This document shows, piece after piece, positions 29,059 to 38,679 of a DNA stretch of 64,000 nt. A model generated the notes under the pieces. That model was not told the DNA's origin and searched no databases. It was given only the letters and a program-made list of their open reading frames with translations. The number at the start of each line of letters is the position of its first letter. Position 1 is the first letter of the stretch. The DNA comes from Chrysophaeum taylorii (taxonomy: Eukaryota; Sar; Pelagophyceae; Pelagomonadales; Pelagomonadaceae). The position numbers and the translations under genes were made by a program. Location of the stretch: NCBI GenBank assembly GCA_029834535.1, contig JAQMWT010000011.1, forward strand, positions 161,531-225,530, given 5' to 3'.

Positions 29059-29412
29059 TGGGTTCATGGAGACGGACGGCGACACCGTGACAAGGACAAA
29101 GGAGGAGATCGAAGCCGTCAACAAGCGCGTCGACCCCCTCTGGTGCGCCTACACGTCTCTCTTCCTTCTTATCCGCTCTGAGCGCTTCTTCACGAACTCC
29201 GAGGTTGAGGGGCTTTGCGACGCCTGTGAATCCGTGTAGGCCGCGGCGCGCAAAGCGCTCCCGACCATCCAAGTGCAGCTTTTCCACCATATCATCGAAG
29301 ATCATGTCAACTACAGCGCCACACGCTGGCGAGCGGTCGGCCTCTTTACCGAGGAGGCCTGCGAGGCGAACCTTCACCGTCATTGGCCGAGCCGATCTAG
29401 CCTGGTTTGGTT
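29059..29412 (+). pseudogene. Coding remnant with one in-frame stop
   Basis: A single frame reads through DGFMETDGDTVTRTKEEIEA, then SERFFTNSEVEGLCDACESV, TAG at 29237-29239, then QVQLFHHIIEDHVNYSATRW and AVGLFTEEACEANLHRHW. The HxIxEDHV...GLFxEE...E..H pattern reminds me of proteins encoded next to transposases in large eukaryotic DNA transposons; this is from memory and not certain. It is followed at once by a 75-bp tandem duplication. Confidence 0.5.
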
Positions 29413-29500
29413 TATTAAACAATCAGGGTGAGTTTATTTTTTAAAATCTTTTGACACAAATCTTTGCGGGCAGTTGGTTGGGTTGGATTATCATCATTGC

Positions 29501-29650
29501 GCGACGTGTCTCCTGGCTGGTTTGGTTTGGTTTGATTCCTTCTCTTCGCCGACGCATTCCTGAACCATGCTCGACGCGACGCGTCTCCTGGCTGGTTTGG
29601 TTTGGTTTGACTCCTTCTCTTCGCCGACGCATTCCTGAACCATGCTCGAC
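29501..29650. repeat. 75-bp tandem duplication
   Basis: Two nearly identical copies, 29501-29575 and 29576-29650, each with tctcctggctggtttggttt and gacgcattcctgaaccatgc. Confidence 0.95.
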
Positions 29651-30297
29651 ATAGCTCGAGCTGTGCGCCGCGAAGCCGTTGACAACAAAGCGACATGCAA
29701 AACCGTTGGTTGCGTCTTTCTTTGGGCTACGTCGTATAGTGACCTACGAATTCCAAGAAGCAAGCGACGTTTTCGTGTGCGGCGCAAGGCTGCAAATTCT
29801 CGAAAGAGACGCAGACGCGGAATGCTTATCGAACGCAAGCAGCCCCTCATCAAAGCATCCGCCGACATGCGACTCGAGACATCCACCGAGCGCGAGATCA
29901 TCAAGCAGTCTCGGATGATGTCCGTCGCCAACGACTGGCGACTCACCGGCGTTAAGCAGTTCCCAAAGACCGCCCCCCTCGTCATCCGCATCGACAAGAT
30001 GGTTGTCCAGTCTGCCGAGGTCGAGCGAGTCCCCAAGACCGACAAGCTCACCGACACCAAGACGCGCAACCGCCTTTACATCCTCATCATCCAATGGCTC
30101 CCTTTTCCTACGTCCGCCTCTTCAACGAGTGCACTGACGAGCGCGGCGACTTCCTCATGCAGACGCGGAGCACCTGCCACATCGAGGACGAGTCCCCTCT
30201 CGAGGCTGGGTGCATTGACTACGAAGACCCAGACGCAGTCGCCCATGACGTTTCCTTCGTCGCCGCTGTGTGGTGGACGACGAGAGCATATTTTTGA
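29651..30297 (+). other. Possible decayed gene in two frames
   Basis: The frame 29642-30304 has IKQSRMMSVANDWRLTGVKQ and PKTDKLTDTKTRNRLYILII. From 30094 another frame continues with FSYVRLFNECTDERGDFLMQ and HIEDESPLEAGCIDYEDPDA to a stop at 30297. The two may be one protein split by a shift near 30090. Not recognised. Confidence 0.35.
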
Positions 30298-31035
30298 GCT
30301 TTAAGTTTGTGTACAGCGAGCGTACACTAGGCGCTTTTTCTCTATACTGTATCGATAATATATCCTTTGGTTGAAAAACTAGCCCTCTCGAAGAGAGGGT
30401 GTTTGCCAAAGCTCTTCGGATGATTAATGCGTGCGCGAAACCGTCGTCGTCAGATCAGTGTATCAGTACATTGCATACTAAACGGATCGCACGAAACGGG
30501 AAGTTCAATGTGTGTCACGTCTGTCCGTGTGTCTTTAAATGTCGACTGCTAAGAGGGGGGGGTGTGTGTGGGGAGCATGAAGGATGTGGGTGGGTTTGTG
30601 GGGTATGAGGGATGTGCCTGTGTCCTGTCAGTCTTCTGTATTTTCTTTTTACGTGCTAGAAAGAGAAATTACCTATAGGACGCAAGACTGCTTCCAAACC
30701 AGGAAAGAAAGAAGAAAAAAGAAAAAAGACTAAGCCGTAAGTAGCTTTCTATAAAGAGAAGTTTGTCTTTAAATGTCGACTGCTAAGAGGGGGGTGTGTG
30801 TGGGGAGCATGAAGGATGTGGGTGGGTGTGTGGGGCTCTATAAAGGGAAGTTACCTATAGGACGCAAGACTGCTTAGGACGTCTTCCGGTTTTTGTCGCG
30901 GTAAACCGTGTCGTGGCTCGCCCCATCGTGGAGAGCGACGGCGGACCGCCGCGCGGCCCGGGATGACGAGACAAACCGTCCGGCGCTCGGCGAGGCGGGA
31001 GATCGTGCGGGAAAACGAAAGAGGCGCAAGTTCCT
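30298..31035. other. Repeat-rich intergenic
   Basis: It holds two direct copies of a G-rich repeat (30530-30608 and 30769-30838; shared start tctttaaatgtcgactgcta). It also has a block at 30478-30512 (ctaaacggatcgcac, gggaagttcaatgtg) that recurs at 49470-49503 beside the superoxide reductase gene. No gene is seen. Confidence 0.6.
30530..30838 (+). repeat. Direct pair of a dispersed G-rich repeat
   Basis: Copies at 30530-30608 and 30769-30838 both read gtcgactgctaagagggggg followed by gtgtgtgtggggagcatgaa. A shorter third copy lies at 47691-47725. Confidence 0.85.
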
Positions 31036-31560
31036 TTGAAAAGGAACTGGTACTCGAGTGTCCTCGCCCAGGAGTGGAATGGCGAAGAGAAAGTGTACAA
31101 GCGCGCTGTTGATGCGTGGAAGCGCTTGTGGCGTGTTCGAGACGATCGCTTTCTCGAGCGCGAACGTGCGGTCCGTCGCGACAAGATGGGGCGATTGCGA
31201 GCCGCTCGTCGTGAAGCTCTTGCCGCCGGCGACGAGGATGCGGCGATGCTGCTTGAGCGTCAACGCGAGGCCAGGCGTATTGCAATTGCAGAGCGGCGTG
31301 ATGATCGTCTAGAAGAAGTGCACGCCGGCGACGAGGGCGCGATGCGCGCGCTCGAGGACGATCGCGTGGCTGATCGTCTGCGCCACGTCGCAAGGCGCGA
31401 CAGACGTTTGGTAGTAGCGCACGCCGGTTTGGTAGTAGCGCACGCCGGTTTGGTAGTAGCGCACGCCGGCGACGAGGACGCGATGCGCGCGCTCGAGGAC
31501 GAACGCGAGAGTCATCGTCTGCGCCACGCCGTATGCCTGCAAGAGTTGTTGGGAAGCTAA
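31036..31560 (+). CDS. Repetitive Arg/Ala/Glu-rich hypothetical ORF
   Basis: 174 codons from an ATG with strongly charged helical sequence (ERERAVRRDKMGRLRAARRE) and internal repeats. A 21-bp unit around ggtagtagcgcacgccgg occurs three times (31407-31470), and a GDEGAMRALEDDR-type unit occurs twice. It could be an expanded coiled coil or chance coding in repeat DNA. Confidence 0.3.
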   Translation: MKRNWYSSVLAQEWNGEEKVYKRAVDAWKRLWRVRDDRFLERERAVRRDKMGRLRAARREALAAGDEDAAMLLERQREARRIAIAERRDDRLEEVHAGDEGAMRALEDDRVADRLRHVARRDRRLVVAHAGLVVAHAGLVVAHAGDEDAMRALEDERESHRLRHAVCLQELLGS

Positions 31561-31650
31561 GCGAGGTCGTCGTAGTCAAGCGCTCCTGCGCCGGCCCTAA
31601 TTACCGTAAAAAAAGTTCTAAAACACGTCACAAGACATTATTTATCATGG

Positions 31651-31722
31651 TGGAGAACAGGAGATTCGAACTCCTGACCTATCGCATGCGAAGCGATCGC
31701 TCTACCCCTGAGCTAGTTCCCC
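31651..31722 (-). tRNA. tRNA-Ala (CGC)
   Basis: Same 72-nt tRNA as at 20604, with one change in the D loop (GGGGTAG instead of GGGGCAG). Anticodon CGC; acceptor, D, anticodon and T arms are intact. Confidence 0.93.
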
Positions 31723-31836
31723 AGGCTACGCCTGGGCGCGCTTCACGAGAGGCACCACACGTCCCACATCCACGGCGCGTGCATGGGTGGCTATCTCGGT
31801 GTTTAGAGCACCCTCTCATCGCTCCAATGGAGAACG

Positions 31837-31908
31837 TGGAGAACAGGAGATTCGAACTCCTGACCTATCGCATGCGAAGCGATCGCTCTACCCCTGAGCT
31901 AGTTCCCC
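31837..31908 (-). tRNA. tRNA-Ala (CGC)
   Basis: Identical to the copy at 31651-31722, including the T in the D loop; only 114 bp separate them. The flanks differ, so this is not a simple tandem copy of a larger block. Confidence 0.93.
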
Positions 31909-31959
31909 AAGTCGGGGGTATTTGTTAGGCTGCTTCCGCGCATAGTTCGGCGTAGTCGC

Positions 31960-32031
31960 CTACCCCTGAGCTAGTTCCCCAAGTCGGGGGTATTTGTTAG
32001 GCTGCTTCCGCGCATAGTTCGGCGTAGTCGC
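31960..32031 (-). repeat. 72-bp tandem duplication carrying a tRNA-Ala fragment
   Basis: 31888-31959 is repeated at 31960-32031. The second copy carries only the 5' part of the tRNA (GGGGAACTAGCTCAGGGGTA, minus strand) and so is a tRNA fragment without anticodon. Confidence 0.9.
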
Positions 32032-32253
32032 GCCTCGCATGAACAACGACACCCTTGGTGCTTTCTTTTTGCATCGAGACATGAGCTTTCCCCTTGCATC
32101 GTTTGATGTGGCTGTGCTTTTATTGACGATGTGCGTTCATGAAAGTAACACTTGTGCTCTGCAACCTGCAATGTCATTTCCATCACGAATGACATCGGTG
32201 TGACAGGTGCTAAGTCGAGGCGTCGTTAGAAGTATATCCACGCTGTGAACATC

Positions 32254-32325
32254 TGGAGAACAGGAGATTCGAACTCCTGACCTATCGCATGCGAAGCGAT
32301 CGCTCTGCCCCTGAGCTAGTTCCCC
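32254..32325 (-). tRNA. tRNA-Ala (CGC)
   Basis: Full 72-nt copy with GGGGCAG in the D loop, like the plus-strand copy at 20604. Anticodon CGC. Confidence 0.93.
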
Positions 32326-32619
32326 TTGCGGTTTGAACCGTCAGCGTTGCGCATGGCGCTTACTTTAGCTCACACAATGTGTTTCAGCCCTACCCTCCGC
32401 CATGACTCGTGTAGAAAACTCTTCAAAAATAACTATTGTCACTACACTGCGGTACGTGCCCAATTCCACTACGTTGGTGTGTGGCACAAACGACAGAAAG
32501 ACGTCAATTGTCTGAACGCCCGGTGACTCTGATCCCACGCCCTCCTCCACTCGCCGGCCGTGGACTCGCCGGCAGCGGACGCGCCGGCAGCGGACTCGCC
32601 GAGAACGCCAGACACCAAG

Positions 32620-32822
32620 CTGTGCCAAACTTGACCCCGAAGAAAAAGGTCAAGATCGTCTCCGACGCGAACCTGGAGACTATCCCGGACATGGAGACAC
32701 CGGGCGGCCCCTGGCTCCCGGAAGAGGTTGACACCCGGTGCAAGACGGGCGAGCTCTACACACTCACTTGCTGCCAGGGCAAAGACTACATCGAGGCATA
32801 CAATTTGGTCATCGACAGCTAA
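32620..32822 (+). other. Short coding-like stretch
   Basis: The frame ends with LTPKKKVKIVSDANLETIPD, METPGGPWLPEEVDTRCKTG and YIEAYNLVIDS before a stop at 32822. It looks like the C-terminal end of a real protein whose upstream part is not visible. Not recognised. Confidence 0.3.
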
Positions 32823-35800
32823 CGGTGACAGGACCACCTACGGCGTTGGTACCTCCTTGACGGCACCAAGAAGAAGAACACCGACTAAGGGAAAGAGGCT
32901 GCGCTCGAAAGTAACTTTGCCAAATGTGATCGAAACCTCGTCACGAAACGGAACGAGTTGTGCGACTTGCTCGATGGTCAGCAAGCCTGCTGACCATCGA
33001 GTGCGGTGCCTCCTATGACCCCAAAACCAAGCGCGCCCACAACGTCTAGTGCCTCGCTTCTTGGGCTCGCGGGGCCCGTATGTATCGACGCGTTCCAATC
33101 CGTCCGCCTTTGGCCGAGTCTCCGCCGCCACCAACACCATCCGACGCTCGTCGTCATCGGTGCCGGAAGCCATGTCGTTTTAGAGCCCACGGCCGCCAAA
33201 ATAGGCACCTTCGCCCGTGCCGCTCAAGACGCTGCTCTCGACGTCGCCTCCAGCCGAACTGTCGCCCCCGCCGAAACAAAGCCTGACCAGACAATTTCTG
33301 AAGCCATTTTACTGCTTTCCTTCGTGGCGAACCCATCCCCAACTCGAAACTAACAGCGCAGCGGACTCCAGTCTATGCTGACCTCTGCGACGACGGCCCG
33401 TCCTTGCCGCAGGTCGGCCTCCCATCACAGGAGTCAACCCGTCGCAGCGTCTATCACGTCCGCATCGGCGGCGAATCCGACCCCTGTCGCCGTTGCCGCC
33501 GTATGAGATTCGCACGCTGAAAAATTTTCAAGCTCGCTACTTTTCATCGCACTGCAAAATGAAGAACATTCACAAGATAGCTCTCCTCGCGGCTTGGGGG
33601 TGTGCGATCATTAGGGGCATCCGCCGCAATCCTGCGTCCGATGATGCCCGGCGCATTTAACTGCACCCCTGGTAGCATGCATGGCTGGCTCGAATGAACC
33701 CCGCGTGCATTGCTGCAACCTTCCTGCTGTCGCCGGCACCGATCTCGAAGACTCTCCCCGCCTTTCTACAAGTACCTTACCTCGGTCCGCGGTTGGGGTG
33801 GCTTCGCCACACCACCCTGGGTGTGGTGGCTTCGCCACCCTCTCCACCATCCCGGCAGTTAGTCTGGTCCCCCGCCCCCCCCACGCCGCGAGAGACAGAG
33901 TCAAGTTTATTTTTTTACCAGAGCATCATCCACGAGCAGCAGCAGCAGCAGCAGTTTATAATTGTGGGGGTCGCGTTGACAAGTTTCCGCCGCAACTCGC
34001 GCGGGAAAGTTGCGCGAGGACAAACTAAGAGTCTTCTTCATTCAGCGATGTCGTACCTGCTGAGGGACTTTTACTCGTGCAAAGCGCCGGGCTTTTTTTT
34101 TGGGTGACCCTATTATATAAACGCTGCACCAGATCATCTCCCGAGCAAGGTGCTTTTGAATCAACGGCGTGCGGGCTAAATTTCAACTGTACTTCAACAA
34201 CGCGACGCGAGTCATCATGGCGAGTGGAATCGTCGGAGCCACACCGTTCGTGATCCCGTTTAAGAATAAGATAGCCAGACCGACGTACACGGCTCGCAAC
34301 GACGCGACGAAAAACGCGCACTGGCGCAGAGTGCCAACCACAACTTTCTTCGCACGTCGCGCTCGTCCCGACTGTTGCGTGTCGGCATCATGCCGAGGTG
34401 CTTAATTAACTCTGTCGCGACGAAGAGTGGTACACCTCACGAGTAGAAAAAGATGTCGACGCTTTATTACGGAGTAGACTCCGTGTTCGGTGCAGCGCCG
34501 CACGAACTTATATGAGTCCTTACAGCAGCCGCCTCGCGAGGCGTCATGCACCAAGTGCCGTGCGGCTTCTGCGCGCGCCGTTTGGTCTGAACCACCCAGT
34601 CCGTCGGCGTTTGATTCGAGAGACTCGCAAGCCAGTCGTTCAGGCTCTTGGAAACATCGTCCTTTGCCGCACCGTGCAGTGTGAGCCGCTCCGTGCCACC
34701 GCAGCGATCGAGGCGAAAGCCGCGTTCCTGTCCTCGATGATTATTCGGTGCTGCTTTGCCGACGTCGTCTCGTCTCGGCGCGTCGAACTCGAGAGAGAGC
34801 ACAGAAGAAGCCCCACCAATACTGTACAAACGAGTGTAGGTAGGCTACCGAGCCTTCGACAGGCTCTGGATGCGGGAAAGACAGCTGAGGACCCGATGGT
34901 CGGAATCTACCTGGCCAGCAACGGATCCAATCCGCACGACGTGGTCGAGGAGTTGTTGTTGTTGTTGGTAATGACAGCGCGCGGGTTCGTTTTGTCGACG
35001 TAGCATGCACCGAGGTTGCCGTCCAAAGCAGGATGTCTCCGCATTGCTTGATCAGAGCGGCGGCGTCGAAAAAAAAAAGCAGGTCTATGCCTTATCAGAG
35101 AAGGCGCCGACGAGAGACCCCGGCAGTTCTGTGCGTCGCGCGCTTGAATCCGAAGGCCGACGACGCTGCAACATCCTGTTGACCGACCACGAGCAACACC
35201 TAAAGCCGGCGAAATCGCCGCCTTCCCTGACCCCGGAAAGGCCACGTCTCTTATCACAGGTGGCGTCGTCGCCTACTAGATCAAACGTCGTGGAGTGTCG
35301 TCGTCCAGGCAAAGGACTGGAGTCGTTTCTGAGGGGGCTTGGAGAATGCCTGCTTGGGAGCGCCATTGTGGTACGTCGACCGTGGTATCCGTGTTTGTCG
35401 AGGCCTGGTAAGCATCGTCGTGGAGTCCGCAAGAGCCGGCGAAGGAGTCGTGCGTTCAACCACGTCTGTCCCAACCGACAATAATAATACACCAAAAAGA
35501 ATGGAGTCTGCTACATTTCTTCTCCGGACCTACCTCGAGAAGCAGCACGAATAGGTTGTGCCAGTCTAAAGACGCGAAGCGGTGATTGAAGAGCAGGACA
35601 CCGACAGTGTGCTCGCCGCAATAATGAGCTGGATCTTATTTTTGACACGCGACAACACTACTCGTAACACGAAAAAATAAGAACCACCAGGCAGCATATT
35701 GTTGTGTTGGCGTCGAAGGCCGGCGAAGAAAGTCCCAGCTGCTTGGCAAGACACGTAGTAGTGCTTTCGGACGCGTCACTAACCGAAACCCCACCACCAC

Positions 35801-35959
35801 CACCCTAGCTAGGCAATCGACCGATTCTTAGAATGCATAGCACTACCGGGCGCAGACTACTTACTACTGCAGGTCGCGGGCAGGAGATGACGCTCTGGTG
35901 CGGGAGACCGTCCGCGTGGTGATTATCATCGCGGGGTGGTTTGGAAGAATAGCCCTCAC
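32823..35959. other. Long stretch without a firm gene
   Basis: Only short frames on both strands without family features (for example 33006-33353 plus, 34512-35003 plus, 35339-35554 plus). Two small hairpins gtggcttcgccac lie at about 33797 and 33827. A (GCA)n run is at 33934-33953 and a (TTG)n run at 34952-34968. Probably decayed mobile DNA. Confidence 0.5.
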
Positions 35960-35962
35960 TCA

Positions 35963-37872
35963 CGATAGACGTGCTAGTTTGGGGTTGAATTCTTGCCAAA
36001 ATTTGAAGTTGGACGTACTTTCGCTCGTGTTGTAAGGCAAGAGCCCCGCAAAGACCCACCGGATGACGAGGATGTAGATGAGGATAATCACGACGTAGTC
36101 GAGGACGAAGAGCGCGAGCAGAAGCGGATCAACGACTGGTATTATTATTCGCGCGTGATTTTGTCGAGATTTGACGGAAACGAAACCGTCTAGTTTTGGG
36201 GACAATCCGCTGAAAGCACGGGACATCTTGGTAGATAGCTTATCTTGAGCCACGCGCAAAATGTGGTAGAAAGTCGTCGTTTCGGGACTAGAAACCGATT
36301 TCTCTCCGCGAACGTCTCGAGCCTAGAAAATTATTATTGAAAAAATCACGCTCACACACACACAAGTCGACGACGCACGACAAGCGAACAGACGTGCACT
36401 TCTATCAGGAGGAAAGCAAGAATGACCTGCGAAAGAAAGCGAGTTGCAATTGCAAAAAGTGTCATCTCTCGTACGAAGCGATTGATCATGAAAATAGCGC
36501 GCAGAACTCGGAAACGGCCTTCGGCGTCGGCGTCGTCGTCGTAGATCATGTACTTGCCGTGCGACGTCAGACGTTGTCCGGCAAAGGCACACGAGAAGGT
36601 GAGGATGATACTGACCAAAGTTCTGAAATGGACCGAGTTGCGGTGAAGAAATGCGACGCGTCGATGTCCGCCGGGACGAGCCGATGCTCGTCTAGCGTTG
36701 GCGATCATCGCAGTAATCCATTGCGTCGACCGCGCTTGACGCTGCGGCAGCGTCAGTCTCTTGTGGGAGTCGTCCTTTTTGATGTCGAACACCAGTCCGA
36801 AATTGAGGAGGTCGACGCCGACGAAGTTGTCGACGTCGAGGACGAAAAGAAGTGCCAGAGAGCTCATCAACCTTAGAAATAAAATGAGATTCTGAGAAAA
36901 AAATAAAGGACACTGCGTCGGCACAGTTCGACGGGGCCATCGCTCGCGCCCAAGATGATCATGGTCAGATCGTAAAAGGACAAGAGCAGACAGAGTTTGA
37001 GGACGCGGAGGAAGTAGGCGGCGAGAAGGCGAGCGATTTTGTCTCGCGGGGGGGATCGCTCGATATTCAAATCGTGCTTGGCCTTCTCGGTCGTTATTGG
37101 CTCTGGTTCGACGAATGCGACCATCTCCATCTTGCACTTTTCGATCTCGGGTCTTATCTGGAGTGCGAGCATGACTACGACGAAAAACAGAGAGATCATC
37201 GTCATGATCGGCACGCCCTCGTAGGAATAATTGTCCCTGTCTCCAAACAAATTAATCATGTAGTGCCAATTGCTCGGCCCATCCTCTCCCTGGGGAAAGG
37301 CCTCGCTGTCGTCGTCATACTTTGACCATTTAAAGAACAGCCAGTTCGACTGCCACACGGACTGCATGGCAAAAATCTGTAAAAAGATCAAAAAGGCCGC
37401 CACGAGCACGTGCGCTATCCACCCAATGTCCTTCGAGCTCGGAAGCATGGTCCCATCGCCGGCGACCAGCATCTCGATGGTGCGGTAGTAGTACGAAGCG
37501 TACCTACGACGATAATCAAACGATAACGGAGAGCGCGCACGCGAGGGAGTGAACATCCCAGATAACTTGGTCGACCTCGTCGTCCGCCTCTAAAGCAACA
37601 ACCTCGCTGTCTCGCGCGCTATCAGCGCTGAGGCTCAGTCGGTCGATGTTCGCCATCATCTTGTTCTCGAGCGCGCCGAGTCGCTCCGTCATCTTTTCGA
37701 ATCGCAGTCCGAGCTTATCGCCTTGCGCCCGCATTCGATCAAATTCCGCCCAAAGTTCCTCGACGGTCCGCGCCGCCTCCTCGTGCTCCGCGTCGCCCTC
37801 CTGTGTCGTCGCGTAAACGATGTCCAGGCCGTCCGTGTCACTTGAACCATCACCCTGCGAACGACCTTCCAT
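35963..37872 (-). CDS. Multi-pass membrane protein with N-terminal coiled coil, split by introns
   Basis: I read one gene from ATG 37872. It begins MEGRSQGDGSSDTDGLDIVY, then a coiled coil (EELWAEFDRMRAQGDKLGLR), and a candidate intron near 37570-37505. Next come a TM-containing exon (37505-36925: DIGWIAHVLVAAFLIFLQIF, MTMISLFFVVVMLALQI, LLLSFYDLTMIILGA) and a short intron ending TTTTTTTCTCAG or TTCTAAG near 36890. The next exon has LALLFVLDVDNFVGVDLLNF and VSIILTFSCAFAG, and the last piece (36259-35963) has LLLALFVLDYVVIILIYILV. The parts are in different frames but in one direction, with splice-like borders. The family is unknown; a channel- or transporter-like protein is possible. Confidence 0.5.
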
Positions 37873-38679
37873 GCTGCTGTGGTAATTTTTTTCAGATACC
37901 GTTTGATTCACCGTTTTTTTTCTCGAGCCGCCGATGCCGTTCGAGCTGGACGGTCCGCACAGCTCGAGTCGTCGTTGCTCGACACGACCGGCCCGCCGAT
38001 GGCGCAAGGCGTCACAAAGAGCGCTCTCGCGCCAGCTACATTGTTGTTGTCCAACCTCGCCGTCGCAAACTCCGACGTCGGGGTTGGCTCTCGGTTTCTT
38101 CTCATCATATGACTAGGTGCTGCGGAGGCCAGACCGACTCCTTCGTTCACCAACGACCACTGGCCGCGCAAACAACAATATCGCTGTTCAGAGAGAAGAG
38201 ATCCGTCCATTACCACCATCCGTGCTTTCTTTCGTTTTGACGAAGAGACGGATGGATGTATGTCCCCAAGGCCACACCTCTGGACAAGGAACCTCCCTCC
38301 CAGCGCGGCCAAAAAAAAAGAATATGTTCGCGTGGATATGATGCTTCCTATGGATGGAATATACAATACGACCAGAGAGTTATAATTAATCATCAGCAGT
38401 CTGGACAAAGTAGATATCGCCAACAACAACAACAACAACAACACCACCACATGAAAATTGACGACGAAGGCACCACCCCAAAAGAGGAGCCGTGGATATT
38501 GGAAAAGAAGAGTCTCCGGCCGGCCGGCCGGCGGTTTTCGACGACGAGTTTTCGAGAGAAGCAAACTGCGCGGACTGGACTGGACTGGACTGGACTGGAC
38601 TGGACTGGACTGGACTGGACTGGACTGGACTGGACTACTACTACTGGAAGAAAGCAGCAGCAGCAGCAGCAAGGGAGTT
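37873..38679. other. Intergenic between membrane protein and kinase
   Basis: No gene recognised. It contains (AAC)n at 38420-38440, a (GGACT)n minisatellite at 38572-38636 and a (GCA)n run near 38655-38671, just beyond the 3' end of the kinase gene. Confidence 0.6.
38572..38636 (+). repeat. (GGACT)n minisatellite, 13 units
   Basis: Perfect pentanucleotide array (13 units by eye) ending about 45 bp downstream of the SRPK-like stop codon on the other strand. Confidence 0.95.

Noticed and set aside
30540-30838. G-rich repeats as telomere-like or G-quadruplex arrays
   Set aside because: The G runs are few and the unit is not a telomere repeat; they are parts of a longer dispersed repeat.
33790-33850. 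Two hairpins gtggcttcgccac as a possible attachment site or array
   Set aside because: Only two copies with short stems; no array or integrase nearby.
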